In this document: positions 17,133 to 24,929 of the stretch, piece by piece | How the letters are laid out: each line of letters opens with the position of its first letter | Position numbering within the stretch: position 1 is the first letter of the stretch | Assembly: GCA_027487435.1 (NCBI GenBank) | Contig: JAIYDP010000413.1 | Location: 1 to 52,237, forward strand | DNA: 52,237 nucleotides | Source of the DNA: Verrucomicrobiaceae bacterium | GTDB lineage: Bacteria; Verrucomicrobiota; Verrucomicrobiia; Verrucomicrobiales; Akkermansiaceae | Reading direction: 5' to 3' | Program-made: the position numbers and the translations under genes | Notes under the pieces: model-generated | What the model saw: the letters and a program-made list of their open reading frames with translations, nothing else | The model's database searches: none | What the model was told of the DNA's origin: nothing

Positions 17133-17438
17133 TTACTCGTATTTCTCTGCGCGTAAAACCTGAATGTCGCTGAGATATACCACCAATGACCAGTTTTTAA
17201 AATATTTTGCACTAAGCTGTTCCAAAATGCGCCCGGCACAAGCCTCGTTGACGATGGTATCGATTTGGAAATTGCGACCCTCAAACTCCGAGGCGCGCAT
17301 GCCGCGTGACCCTTCACCATTGACTTCGGTGAGCGTCCATCCTTTAGCTCCCTGCGCTTTGATGAGATCAATGATCTCGTTTTTAAGCACTCGTTCGAGG
17401 ACGATGCTGATTTTTTTCATCGGAGAAGTCAGAGCCAT
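17133..17438 (-). CDS. sbtB: PII-like regulator SbtB, partner of the bicarbonate transporter
   Basis: A 101-residue PII-fold protein. In cyanobacteria SbtB binds cyclic AMP or adenine nucleotides and gates the bicarbonate transporter SbtA. The visible core is KKISIVLERVLKNEIIDLI, then GAKGWTLTEVNGEGSRGMR, then TIVNEACAGRILEQL and WSLVVYLSDIQVL. It lacks the C-terminal cysteine pair (R-loop) of many cyanobacterial SbtB proteins. The ATG at 17438 lies inside the end of sbtA (10-bp overlap); a second in-frame ATG at 17420 is also possible. Position directly after sbtA is the strongest evidence for the role. Confidence 0.8.
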   Translation of the reverse strand: MALTSPMKKISIVLERVLKNEIIDLIKAQGAKGWTLTEVNGEGSRGMRASEFEGRNFQIDTIVNEACAGRILEQLSAKYFKNWSLVVYLSDIQVLRAEKYE

Positions 17439-18385
17439 GAGTCAAAAAGTGTCGAGAGTTTGGCGTAGAGTGGAATACCGAAGGCAATATTGAAAGGAAA
17501 GGTTATACCGAGCGCAAGAGTAAGGTAGTATGCGGGATTTGCCTCAGGAAGCGCGATGCGAACCGCAGCTGGGGCAGCGATATACGATGCACTGGCAGAC
17601 ATCGCACCCAAGATCATAGCACCACCGGGGGACAATCCACAGACTAGGCCAATGGCAATCCCGATAGTACCAAGCAAAGGTGGTAGCGCCACGCCTAAGA
17701 TGATCAATCGAACCCCGGCGCGTGCGGCATCGCGCAGTCGTTTGCAGGCGACGATACCCAGCTCGATCATAAATAAACACAAAGCACCTTTGAAGCAGTC
17801 GACAAACAGGGGATCGAGTTCGGCGATTTTTTGTTTGCCGCACAAGGCTCCAATGGCCATGCCGCCTGCAAGTAGTACGATGCTTTTTCCCGTGACCACT
17901 TCATGAAGAGCTCTAGACCAACTATTTTGATTGGAGGAGCGGGCGAAAAGTAGCGCGACGACGATGCCTGGAATTTCGAGTAGCGCAACAAGTGCCGACA
18001 GATACGGCTCGGGTTCCCAGCCGAGACGTTTTGCGGCCTCATACGAAGCAAGAAATGTTACCACCGAAACAGACCCATAGTGGGCCGCCACCGCGGCACT
18101 ATCTTGTTTGCCGAGTTTCCCTGCATAACGAACAGCGTAAAAGGCAATTACTGGCGTGAGCAGCCCGATCAATAACGTGCCGAGCGCTGGTTTGTAAAAA
18201 GCCACCAACGTGGTTTGCGATAATGCGACGCCACCTTTCAAGCCGATGGCGAGCAGCAGATACAGCGACAATGCCGAATACACAGCCTCAGGCAATGCGA
18301 GATCACTGCGAATCGAACGCGCTAGGATTCCCAGTAAAAAGCACAGGACTACGGGGGAGATGAGTTGTTGGAGTAATGCGTCCAT
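17429..18385 (-). CDS. sbtA: sodium-dependent bicarbonate transporter SbtA
   Basis: A 318-residue integral membrane protein of the SbtA (former DUF897) family with about ten hydrophobic helices. Family segments include LLLAIGLKGGVALSQ near residue 45, AHYGSVSVVTFLASYE near residue 102, ALLEIPGIVVALL, and AMSASASYIAAPAAVRIALPEANP late in the protein. SbtA imports bicarbonate with sodium, mainly known as part of carbon-concentrating mechanisms. In a probably heterotrophic verrucomicrobium it may instead feed carboxylases or pH control, which is inference. sbtB overlaps its stop, and an unnoticed 55-residue membrane peptide lies 44 bp upstream. Confidence 0.9.
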   Translation of the reverse strand: MDALLQQLISPVVLCFLLGILARSIRSDLALPEAVYSALSLYLLLAIGLKGGVALSQTTLVAFYKPALGTLLIGLLTPVIAFYAVRYAGKLGKQDSAAVAAHYGSVSVVTFLASYEAAKRLGWEPEPYLSALVALLEIPGIVVALLFARSSNQNSWSRALHEVVTGKSIVLLAGGMAIGALCGKQKIAELDPLFVDCFKGALCLFMIELGIVACKRLRDAARAGVRLIILGVALPPLLGTIGIAIGLVCGLSPGGAMILGAMSASASYIAAPAAVRIALPEANPAYYLTLALGITFPFNIAFGIPLYAKLSTLFDSWL

Positions 18386-18429
18386 GCGAGTTGATCGGGC
18401 TTGCCGCGTGAGTCACCCCACTGCCATGC

Positions 18430-18597
18430 CTAAGGCTTGTCGGTTGTGGGATTTCCAGCAAAGGTCGCCTCATCCTTAGAGGGGCTGGTATGAGCCGATG
18501 GATGAGCTTTGCTGGGAGCTATTTCGTTAAAAAATGAAATGCCGAGCCATGCAAGGAGAACGAAACTACTAAAAATGACAAAAATTTTCGAATTCAT
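18430..18597 (-). CDS. 55-residue single-pass membrane peptide upstream of sbtA
   Basis: A clean ATG-to-TAG frame of 55 codons. Residues 4-23 form one transmembrane or signal helix (KIFVIFSSFVLLAWLGISFF). The polar tail is rich in Ser, Pro, Thr and Lys (SAHTSPSKDEATFAGNP). It points the same way as sbtA, 44 bp away, and a TTGACA-based promoter precedes it. No ribosome site is strong. No family is recognised. It could be a small accessory subunit of the transporter or an unrelated small membrane protein. Confidence 0.5.
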   Translation of the reverse strand: MNSKIFVIFSSFVLLAWLGISFFNEIAPSKAHPSAHTSPSKDEATFAGNPTTDKP

Positions 18598-18637
18598 GCT
18601 GGTGTCGTTTGCAGGTTTCAGGTGTCGATAGCCATCT

Positions 18638-18665
18638 GGTAAATCTTAAATGGCTGGACTGTCAA
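18638..18665 (-). promoter_or_regulatory. promoter candidate for the small peptide-sbtA-sbtB run
   Basis: On the minus strand a perfect TTGACA (18660-18665) is followed after 16 bp by TTTACC (18638-18643), a weak -10. It lies about 40 bp before the peptide's ATG. It is the only good -35 box in this gap. Confidence 0.35.
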
Positions 18666-18699
18666 GAAAAACAAACAAAGATCTTGCCATCGTGAAGGT

Positions 18700-19506
18700 T
18701 CATGTTCTTGCGGAATCAGATGGCTGATCGAGGCCTAACAAGGCCGATAGAGCTTGTGCAGCAGCAATCAGTCCAAATGCCCCAGTGACCATCGAGCTCG
18801 TGCCGTAACCAGTGGCGCAGTTCAGGCGGAGACTTTGCTCTTCACCTGCCGTCGATGAGCCGGCACATCGCGGATCATGTGGTGTTTCGGTAGAATAAAT
18901 CGCAGTGATGCCGAATTTTTTGGCCGGCTTTTTGTCGCCATCTGACTTGGGAAACCCATGCTCGGAGCGCAATTTCTTTCTCGTTTGTAATAGTAAAGCA
19001 TCGTTGCACGAACGAGCAAGGTCGGAAACAGTGATGCAACTAGGATCCCTTCTCCCTCCCGCAGCCCCGCAGGTAATGACGGGAATCCCACGCTGGCGAC
19101 AAGCCGCAAGTAGCAGACATTTTTGAGGCACGGCATCGATGGCATCGACGACGACGTGAGGATTCTTGTCGAGCAATTCTGCGGCATTCGACGCAGCAAA
19201 AAACGTTTGCCACTCGTCCACGCGCATGGAAGGAGAAATCGCAAGACAGCGCTCACGCATCGCGGATGTTTTGAGCTTGCCGATGTGACCGTCCATCGCA
19301 TGGAGCTGACGATTGACGTTGCTGAGGCAGATTTCGTCCAAGTCCACCATGCTGAGGTGTCCTAGGCCAGATCTTGCTAATGCTTCCACCGTCCAGGAAC
19401 CTACACCCCCTACGCCGACGACCATCACGTGTGCGGTCGCAAAACGCTCCGCAGCGGCGGGGCCGTAAAGCCGAGCAATGCCAGAGAAACGTGCTTCGTC
19501 TATCAT
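18700..19506 (-). CDS. tcdA: tRNA threonylcarbamoyladenosine dehydratase (TcdA/CsdL)
   Basis: A 268-residue ThiF/E1-like enzyme, the same length as E. coli TcdA, which cyclises the t6A37 base of tRNA using ATP. The N-terminus RFSGIARLYGPAAAERF leads into the nucleotide-binding VMVVGVGGVGSWTVEALAR. DLDEICLSNVNRQLHA, VVVDAIDAVPQK and ITCGAAGGRRDPSCI follow in family order. The ATG at 19506 is chosen; the upstream extension enters the Nudix gene. It lies 7 bp after the Nudix stop, probably as the last gene of a three-gene operon. Confidence 0.9.
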   Translation of the reverse strand: MIDEARFSGIARLYGPAAAERFATAHVMVVGVGGVGSWTVEALARSGLGHLSMVDLDEICLSNVNRQLHAMDGHIGKLKTSAMRERCLAISPSMRVDEWQTFFAASNAAELLDKNPHVVVDAIDAVPQKCLLLAACRQRGIPVITCGAAGGRRDPSCITVSDLARSCNDALLLQTRKKLRSEHGFPKSDGDKKPAKKFGITAIYSTETPHDPRCAGSSTAGEEQSLRLNCATGYGTSSMVTGAFGLIAAAQALSALLGLDQPSDSART

Positions 19507-19513
19507 CGCTCCA

Positions 19514-20038
19514 TCAAAAATCAATCTTCGCTGCACCAAGCGCCGCATGGATCTTGAAGTCGATCAATTTCCCGGCACTTTGCTGAAGAAGCAACCAGTT
19601 GCGCAGGTCTTCCAGCCGCACATGGTGGACTTTGATCGATTCTCCCGCCACGCCACCGCCGTCAGAAACGCGCTCCAACTCGGATGCAAAAAACAAATGC
19701 GTGGTCTCCGATGTCATTCCCGCCGAAGTAGGAGAGGAAATCAATAGCCTGATCTGCTTGGCTTGATAGCCTGTTTCTTCCACTAACTCGCGCGACGCGG
19801 TATCGGCAAGTGATTCATCGACGAATTCTTCTTCATCCCCCACCAGCCCAGCGGGAATCTCGATGACGTATGCATTCATCGGCCAGCGATACTGTTCAAC
19901 AAGGATGATCTCCGATTCCTTGGTGATCGCGAGGATGCCGACGGCCGCATCACATTGGGGACGTTTCGCAAATTCCCAATTGTCGCGTCGGCACAATTGC
20001 AGCCATTGCGAGCGGAACAACACTTCGTAATCTTCCAT
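19514..20038 (-). CDS. Nudix hydrolase, ADP-ribose pyrophosphatase-like
   Basis: A 174-residue protein of the ADP-ribose pyrophosphatase (NudF) type. The typical EQYRWPMNAYVIEIPAGLV precedes the Nudix helix TASRELVEETGY, with SPTSAGMTSETTHLFFA downstream as in ADPRases. The Nudix box is slightly longer than the standard G-x5-E-x7-REUxEExGU, an apparent insertion of a few acidic residues (GDEEEFVDES). The ATG at 20038 is preferred to a TTG at 20050. It sits between a YiiX-like hydrolase (12 bp upstream) and tcdA (7 bp downstream). Confidence 0.85.
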   Translation of the reverse strand: MEDYEVLFRSQWLQLCRRDNWEFAKRPQCDAAVGILAITKESEIILVEQYRWPMNAYVIEIPAGLVGDEEEFVDESLADTASRELVEETGYQAKQIRLLISSPTSAGMTSETTHLFFASELERVSDGGGVAGESIKVHHVRLEDLRNWLLLQQSAGKLIDFKIHAALGAAKIDF

Positions 20039-20050
20039 GCACGCAGTCAA

Positions 20051-21433
20051 TCATGGCGCCTCGGCCTTGGCAACTAGCGATTCCTCTACAGCAGAAATCT
20101 CTCTGCGACTCTCGCGCAAATCTTGCTTCGCCGCCGCTTCGGTTCGAATGTGTTTCCCGCGAAAATTGCACACCGCCACTAGCGTGAAACCCATGGCGAG
20201 ACATTGGTCGATCAGTTTTTCCGCTGGCAGGCACACACGCCCGGATTTGCTAACCAGCGAAAACTTCACCCCGGCCACCCCGTGATAGGCGCGATACACC
20301 ACCTCCGTGCAAGCCAGCCGATCTGCTGTGCGGAAATCAAACAAAAAGTCATACCGCTTCCCTTCATGGCTCAACGCCCGTTGCAAGGCGTACGACATTT
20401 CATGCTCCTGAAACGGTGGACGCAGAATCAAACAAGAATCCACATGCAAGGTATCCGCCGCATCGCGAAGCAGCACCCCATCCTTTTTCGCCTCCAAAAA
20501 AATCCAGCAATCCTCTTGTTGCTTGGCTTTATCTAACGGATACAACGGCTGCTCAGGTGATCCTAAATACAATGCTGCATGCGGCCAATATCCCGGCAGG
20601 AAAAGATTGGACATCGCATCATCATGCCGTGTGATGAAGACATCGCCCGGTCGCGCTAGTGCCAGTAGTTCACCGCGTTGACTAGCGCAAATCCGCTTCG
20701 GCTCTCCTTGTTGTTTGATTCCTGGTTGCCGAAGTTCTGCGATGGTAGATCCCGATAGCCGAAACAAGTGAAACATCGTTTTGCGATACGCCGAACGATG
20801 GCTGCGCAAGAAGGAATACCATCGATAAAACACCCTCCGAATCCAGATATCGCGATGACGCATGTCCATCCACTTTTCTTCATCCATCAATACCTCGATC
20901 AAAGGCGCATAGATCTCCTGCTCCGCAAGAGCGAAAATCTCCTGCCGGTGGGCACGAAAAAATTCCACCGCATTGCGAAACATCATCATCTCCAATGGTG
21001 CGGTTACGGACTCATGAACTTGCGTAAAGGTCTTTGGCGGCAAGCCGTAGCGCATTTCAGGTTCATCCAGTTTCTTCCAGATCACCGGACGCTTTTTCGC
21101 TAGACTGATGACGTAGGAGGAACCTCGCACCAATACCGCCGCTGCGGTAAATGCCACGGCAAAGCAGGGCAATTGCCGACACCAGGATTCTTCTCCCTTT
21201 CCTGCCATCAAACGTGTCGAGGCTAGCACATCCAACAAGGCCCGGCGCGCCGCTAAGTATCGGCAATAACTCTCGCGCACCAGTTCGTCTTCATCTGGCG
21301 TAAACCAGCCACGCGCTTGCGCGGATTCCGCGGCCTGCATCTCCTTCGCCAAAGCGGTTCTCTTAGGCATCACCTCAGTCGCTGCCAACACGCTTTGCAG
21401 TCCTTGCAGCAAGTCCATTTCATTGTTGCCCAT
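20051..21433 (-). CDS. YiiX/YebB-like permuted NlpC/P60 hydrolase with long N-terminal domain
   Basis: A 460-residue protein. The C-terminal 220 residues carry the permuted papain-fold pattern: ARPGDVFITRHDDAMSN, WPHAALYLG with the catalytic histidine, and later YDFLFDFRTADRLACTEVV with the catalytic cysteine. Relatives cleave peptide or lipid amide bonds. The first 240 residues are helical, basic and unassigned, with one weak hydrophobic stretch (AVAFTAAAVLVRGSSYVISL). No signal peptide is evident, so it may act in the cytosol or at the inner membrane. It probably leads the operon with the Nudix hydrolase and tcdA. Confidence 0.7.
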   Translation of the reverse strand: MGNNEMDLLQGLQSVLAATEVMPKRTALAKEMQAAESAQARGWFTPDEDELVRESYCRYLAARRALLDVLASTRLMAGKGEESWCRQLPCFAVAFTAAAVLVRGSSYVISLAKKRPVIWKKLDEPEMRYGLPPKTFTQVHESVTAPLEMMMFRNAVEFFRAHRQEIFALAEQEIYAPLIEVLMDEEKWMDMRHRDIWIRRVFYRWYSFLRSHRSAYRKTMFHLFRLSGSTIAELRQPGIKQQGEPKRICASQRGELLALARPGDVFITRHDDAMSNLFLPGYWPHAALYLGSPEQPLYPLDKAKQQEDCWIFLEAKKDGVLLRDAADTLHVDSCLILRPPFQEHEMSYALQRALSHEGKRYDFLFDFRTADRLACTEVVYRAYHGVAGVKFSLVSKSGRVCLPAEKLIDQCLAMGFTLVAVCNFRGKHIRTEAAAKQDLRESRREISAVEESLVAKAEAP

Positions 21434-21650
21434 GCACTCGAACCTACCTCGCCTTTCTCGCTCTCATCAAGAGCAAAAATACGTGGCTCGGAACAAATTT
21501 GATGCCATCGATGTTCCTTTTTCTGATTCGATAAAATTTGTTAGAGCGAATGCAAAACGAGAAGTTCGTAGGCAATCGTTAGAAAATCGCCAAAAGAATC
21601 GAGAAATTGTCAAGGGCGACGTTTGGCTTACGGAAAAATAAAAATGTGTC

Positions 21651-21664
21651 AAAAATCGATTTTT
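21651..21664. promoter_or_regulatory. perfect AAAAATCGATTTTT palindrome upstream of the HU gene
   Basis: A 14-bp perfect palindrome lies 42 bp before the HU start codon, in a 273-bp gap that has no other gene. It could be an operator or a bendable A-tract site. No promoter boxes of good quality were found with it. Confidence 0.4.
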
Positions 21665-21706
21665 CCGTTGCGCCATCATAAGGTTTTCTGAATCATAGCC
21701 GCCGCC

Positions 21707-21982
21707 ATGAATAAAGCCGAACTAATTGAAGCCGTTCAAAAACTGATGGGAAAAGAAGCGACCAAGCGCGCTGCTGAAGAAGCTGTGTCTAACGTCCTCG
21801 AGTCAATCGCTACAGGAATCAAGAAATCCAAGAAAGTCCAATTGATTGGTTTTGGAACATTTACTGTCAAAAAGCGTCCAGCACGCCAAGGCCGTAATCC
21901 AAAAACGGGTGAGCCAATGAAAATTGGTGCATCCAAGTCCATTGGCTTCAAGGTTTCCAGCACGCTTAAAGCAACGCTGTAA
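21707..21982 (+). CDS. hup: HU family DNA-binding protein
   Basis: A 91-residue histone-like protein, full length for HU. It shows the family's MNKAELIEAV start, the central VQLIGFGTFTVKKRPARQGRNP signature with the DNA-wrapping arm, and the KTGEPMKIGASK arm tip. HU dimers bend and compact chromosomal DNA. The A/T palindrome upstream and a strong terminator downstream show that it is a single-gene unit. It is not clear whether other HU copies exist elsewhere in the genome. Confidence 0.95.
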   Translation: MNKAELIEAVQKLMGKEATKRAAEEAVSNVLESIATGIKKSKKVQLIGFGTFTVKKRPARQGRNPKTGEPMKIGASKSIGFKVSSTLKATL

Positions 21983-22010
21983 TCCTTCCCATTGTATCAT
22001 AACCACCTTT

Positions 22011-22045
22011 CTCAGCCTCAGGAATCCTGGGGCTGAGTTTTTTTT
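22011..22045 (+). terminator. rho-independent terminator of the HU gene
   Basis: A GC-rich hairpin with outer arms CTCAGCC and GGCTGAG plus an inner AGG/CCT pair (22011-22037) is followed by eight T residues. It begins 28 bp after the HU stop. This is the clearest terminator in the window. Confidence 0.9.
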
Positions 22046-22079
22046 GACAAAATCGAACACTCTTTACCGTATCGCTGTC

Positions 22080-22931
22080 ATGCTGCGTCAATCCATTACC
22101 GCCATTTCCCTCGTTTGCCTTAGTTCCTTTGCTCATGCCGAGGTGAAGCCATTGAAAGTTCTTCTCGTGATCGGTGGCTGTTGCCATGAATACGATAAGC
22201 AACAACTGATTCTCAAAGAAGGAATCGAAGCCCGCGTAAACTGTGAAGTCGTGGTGGACTACAATAAAACCAGCAACACCAAGCCGGTTTTCGCGATTTT
22301 TGCCGATCCGAATTGGGCCAAAGCATACGATGTTATCATCCACGACGAGTGCGCTGCCGATATCAAAGACACCACCACCATTGACAACATCGTCAACGCT
22401 CACGCGAATGGCGTGCCTGCTGTCAATCTCCATTGCGCCATGCATTCCTACCGCAGTGGCAACTTTAAAGCTCCTATGGCACCAGATGCCCCCGAGGCAA
22501 AATGGTTCAACCTCCTCGGTTTGCAATCCTCCAGTCACGGCCCCCTCAAGCCCATCGAGGTGACTTTTACCGATACCCAGCACCCCATCACCAAGGGTCT
22601 CGCGAACTGGACGACCATGAAAGAAGAGCTCTACAATAACGTCCAAGGCACCAAAGGCAACTTCACCACATGGCCCACCGCCAAAGTCCTCGCAAGCGGC
22701 AAGCAAGACGCGGGCGATAAAGACGGTGTCAACAACGCCGTTGTCGCTTGGACCAATGAGTATGGCAAAAATAAGACGCGCATTTTTAGCACCACTCTCG
22801 GCCACCATAGCGAAACCGTAGCCGATGCACGCTTTCTCGACCTCGTGACACGTGGTCTGCTTTGGTCTGTCAATAAGCTCGACGAAAATGGCAAGCCGCT
22901 CCCTGGCTATGAGTCCACAAGGGCGAAGTAA
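22080..22931 (+). CDS. secreted ThuA-domain protein
   Basis: A 283-residue ThuA-like (trehalose-utilisation type) protein with a signal peptide MLRQSITAISLVCLSSFAHA. The class I glutamine-amidotransferase-like fold starts with KPLKVLLVIGGCCHEYDKQ. VPAVNLHCAMHSYRSG and PITKGLANWTTMKEELYNNV are typical of the verrucomicrobial and planctomycete ThuA family, and TTLGHHSETV comes late. Such proteins are often found with sugar oxidoreductases and are thought to act on carbohydrates; the reaction is unproven. The ATG at 22080 lies just after the HU terminator. The folP-like gene follows after 15 bp. Confidence 0.85.
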   Translation: MLRQSITAISLVCLSSFAHAEVKPLKVLLVIGGCCHEYDKQQLILKEGIEARVNCEVVVDYNKTSNTKPVFAIFADPNWAKAYDVIIHDECAADIKDTTTIDNIVNAHANGVPAVNLHCAMHSYRSGNFKAPMAPDAPEAKWFNLLGLQSSSHGPLKPIEVTFTDTQHPITKGLANWTTMKEELYNNVQGTKGNFTTWPTAKVLASGKQDAGDKDGVNNAVVAWTNEYGKNKTRIFSTTLGHHSETVADARFLDLVTRGLLWSVNKLDENGKPLPGYESTRAK

Positions 22932-22946
22932 TCGTAGCGATTTTCG

Positions 22947-23831
22947 ATGAAGTTACGCTTTCGGCAAAGAATCCTGGAGTTTCCTCGCCGCGCGGTCGTG
23001 ATGGGCATCGTCAACGTCAATGATGATTCGTTCTGCGCCGATGGCAGTCTGGAGCAGCACGAATGCACGCAGCAAATTCGTAACGCCATTGCCAGTGGTG
23101 CTGATGTGATCGACATCGGCGCGGAAAGTGCCCGCACCAACCGCGCCGCCATCTCTGTAGCAGAAGAAATACGCCGCTTCTCTTTGGTTTTACCCCGATG
23201 GCGCGAAATCATCGCCGCGGCCCAGCCCATCGATGCCGATCAAGTTTGGCCGCCCATCCTCAGTGCCAACACCTGGCGTTCCGAAGTCGTGCAAGCCGTG
23301 CTCGAAATGGGCGCCGAGTGGATCAATGATATGAGCGGCCTCACCAGCCCCAAAAATGCCGAACATTGTGCCGAGTATGCCGCGGCCTTACTCATCATGC
23401 ACAGCGTCGGCGAGCCAAAGGTCCCGCATTTCCATCAAGCATGGCCGGACATCATGGCCGAGCTAGAGACATTTTTTGCGGCACGCATCGCCACTGCCGC
23501 TGCCGCAGGGCTTTCACCCGAGTACCTCCTGCTGGATCCTGGCATCGATTTCGCCAAGCAAATGGCGGACAATCTCACCATCTACGCGCAGTTGGATCGC
23601 TTGCGACACTTCGAACGACCCCTTCTCGTCCCCGTATCGCGCAAAACCGTCATACGCGATGCGCTAGGCATCGAAGATCCCCTAGAACGCGATGCCGCCA
23701 CCATCGCCAGCATGACCTGGTGCCTGCATCACGGCGGTCACATTTTCCGCGTTCACAATGTCCCCGCAGCCTACCAAGTCGCCAAGCTTTTTGCCAGCTC
23801 ACCCACCCCATCCCTCACCACAAACGCCTAA
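22947..23831 (+). CDS. folP: divergent dihydropteroate synthase
   Basis: A 294-residue pterin-binding TIM-barrel protein that should join p-aminobenzoate to the pterin pyrophosphate in folate synthesis. All the DHPS blocks can be seen but each is altered: MGIVNVNDDSFCADG for MGILNVTPDSFSDGG, DIGAESARTN for DIGGESTRPG, LDPGIDFAKQMADN for DPGxGFGKxxxxN, PVSRKTVI for GxSRKSxI, and FRVHNVPA for RVHDV. Key Asn, Arg and Lys positions remain. It may be a sulfonamide-tolerant true DHPS or a paralogue with a different substrate. Its tail overlaps the PIN-toxin gene on the other strand by 17 bp. Confidence 0.75.
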   Translation: MKLRFRQRILEFPRRAVVMGIVNVNDDSFCADGSLEQHECTQQIRNAIASGADVIDIGAESARTNRAAISVAEEIRRFSLVLPRWREIIAAAQPIDADQVWPPILSANTWRSEVVQAVLEMGAEWINDMSGLTSPKNAEHCAEYAAALLIMHSVGEPKVPHFHQAWPDIMAELETFFAARIATAAAAGLSPEYLLLDPGIDFAKQMADNLTIYAQLDRLRHFERPLLVPVSRKTVIRDALGIEDPLERDAATIASMTWCLHHGGHIFRVHNVPAAYQVAKLFASSPTPSLTTNA

Positions 23832-24213
23832 CGCCATAATCATCAAAAGCGACATCTGAGCTGATGACCGCGAAGCCACCATGGAGAGCTTGCGCGATGA
23901 TCATCCGGTCAAACGGATCTTTGTGGTGAAACGGCAAATCTTGAATCAAGCGACAATCTTTCGGTGCAATCTCTAGCCGAATGATTCCTTTTTGCTCCAA
24001 GCGTAAAGGAATTTTGCTTTCCCAATCGTCGGGCAAGCGAAACTCGCGGTAGCCACCGCCACTCATTTTTAGGCCGATTTCCCACAGACTCACGATCGAG
24101 TAGTAGAGTTCGAAATTTGTATCGCAAAGGATTTCCGTAGCCTTCTCTGAGAGCTTTGCAGGTGAAAACCCCATCCACAAAATCGCCATGGTATCCAAGA
24201 GATAGCGTTCCAT
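23815..24213 (-). CDS. vapC: PIN-domain toxin of a type II toxin-antitoxin pair
   Basis: A 132-residue PIN-domain ribonuclease. The acidic active-site residues are all visible: D7 in YLLDTMAILWM, E46 in SLWEIGLKMS, D101 in DPFDRMIIAQAL and a final acidic site in VISSDVAFDDYGV. The pattern HHKDPFDRMIIAQA is typical of the subfamily paired with Phd/YefM antitoxins. The antitoxin gene ends 6 bp upstream, so the pair is co-transcribed with antitoxin first. The target RNA cannot be inferred. Confidence 0.9.
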   Translation of the reverse strand: MERYLLDTMAILWMGFSPAKLSEKATEILCDTNFELYYSIVSLWEIGLKMSGGGYREFRLPDDWESKIPLRLEQKGIIRLEIAPKDCRLIQDLPFHHKDPFDRMIIAQALHGGFAVISSDVAFDDYGVRRLW

Positions 24214-24219
24214 TTCACT

Positions 24220-24498
24220 CTATGCTTTTTGCCCGTAAGGTTTTGTGGCATTCACCGAATCCTCGAAGTCCTGAGCGATTCGTTCATCTAGCTCACGATC
24301 AAAGAATCCATCCAGATTAGGCGGCGGCTGGCCTGGCTCTAACATAGATGCCAAGCTTCGCTTCGGCTTCTCCGCCTTATCGATCACCAACCTCACCACC
24401 GGCTTATCCCGCCGTGCGATGATCACTTCTTCGCCGCGCTCTACTGCCGCGATCAATCGGGAAAGATTCGCCTTTGCTTGGTGGATGGTCACTTGCAT
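24220..24498 (-). CDS. Phd/YefM-type antitoxin
   Basis: A 92-residue antitoxin. The N-terminus MQVTIHQAKANLSRLIAAV and GEEVIIARRDKPVVRL are the Phd/YefM DNA-binding fold. The C-terminal part (about residues 55-92) is acidic and probably unfolds to wrap the toxin. The start ATG at 24498 is preferred over an upstream extension to 24564 that runs through the operator-like repeats. Autoregulation by binding those repeats is inferred from family behaviour. Confidence 0.88.
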   Translation of the reverse strand: MQVTIHQAKANLSRLIAAVERGEEVIIARRDKPVVRLVIDKAEKPKRSLASMLEPGQPPPNLDGFFDRELDERIAQDFEDSVNATKPYGQKA

Positions 24499-24510
24499 GC
24501 CACACACGTA

Positions 24511-24533
24511 GTCAACTTGACCACATTTGTCAA
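24511..24533. promoter_or_regulatory. operator-like triple TTGAC repeat upstream of the toxin-antitoxin pair
   Basis: Three TTGAC half-sites sit 13-35 bp before the antitoxin start. GTCAA-C-TTGAC at 24511-24521 is an 11-bp palindrome, and TTGAC at 24517-24521 pairs again with GTCAA at 24529-24533 across 7 bp. The outer half-site on the minus strand is also a TTGACA -35 box, so repressor binding would cover the promoter. Confidence 0.6.
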
Positions 24534-24731
24534 ACTCCCTATTCTCACTGGCAACCACCTCCACTCATGCCGATCTTCGAACGCCCACCTCTCGATACCC
24601 TCGCCCCTGCCAACAGCTAAAATATCTCCGGGATTTGTGCTGGAATGGGAAATAGCACACGCCATCCATCTTATCTTCGATCGATCAAGCCTAAACTTGC
24701 CTTCCGCCGCATTTCTATGTAGATTGTTGTC

Positions 24732-24929
24732 ATGCCCGAGAAATCACAAGCCACGAAGTCGTTTGACAATAATCCCCTAGCGCAGGCCATTCTGCGGGAG
24801 GGATTGTCGATCCAAGACCGCTTTTCCGCAGCTCCCGTTTATGCCAAAACTGGTAAAGGATCTTTGAAAAGCGCGGGCGTGGAAGAGATTGCCAAGATTA
24901 AGAAAGAAGCCAAATCTAGGAAGCCATGA
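24732..24929 (+). CDS. hypothetical 65-residue protein
   Basis: A small hydrophilic, lysine-rich protein with no signal or membrane segment. It has a FDNNPLAQAILREGLSIQDR helix-like part and a basic tail (KIKKEAKSRKP). Its stop overlaps the start of the next gene by 4 bp, so the two are translated together. No family is recognised. Confidence 0.5.
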   Translation: MPEKSQATKSFDNNPLAQAILREGLSIQDRFSAAPVYAKTGKGSLKSAGVEEIAKIKKEAKSRKP

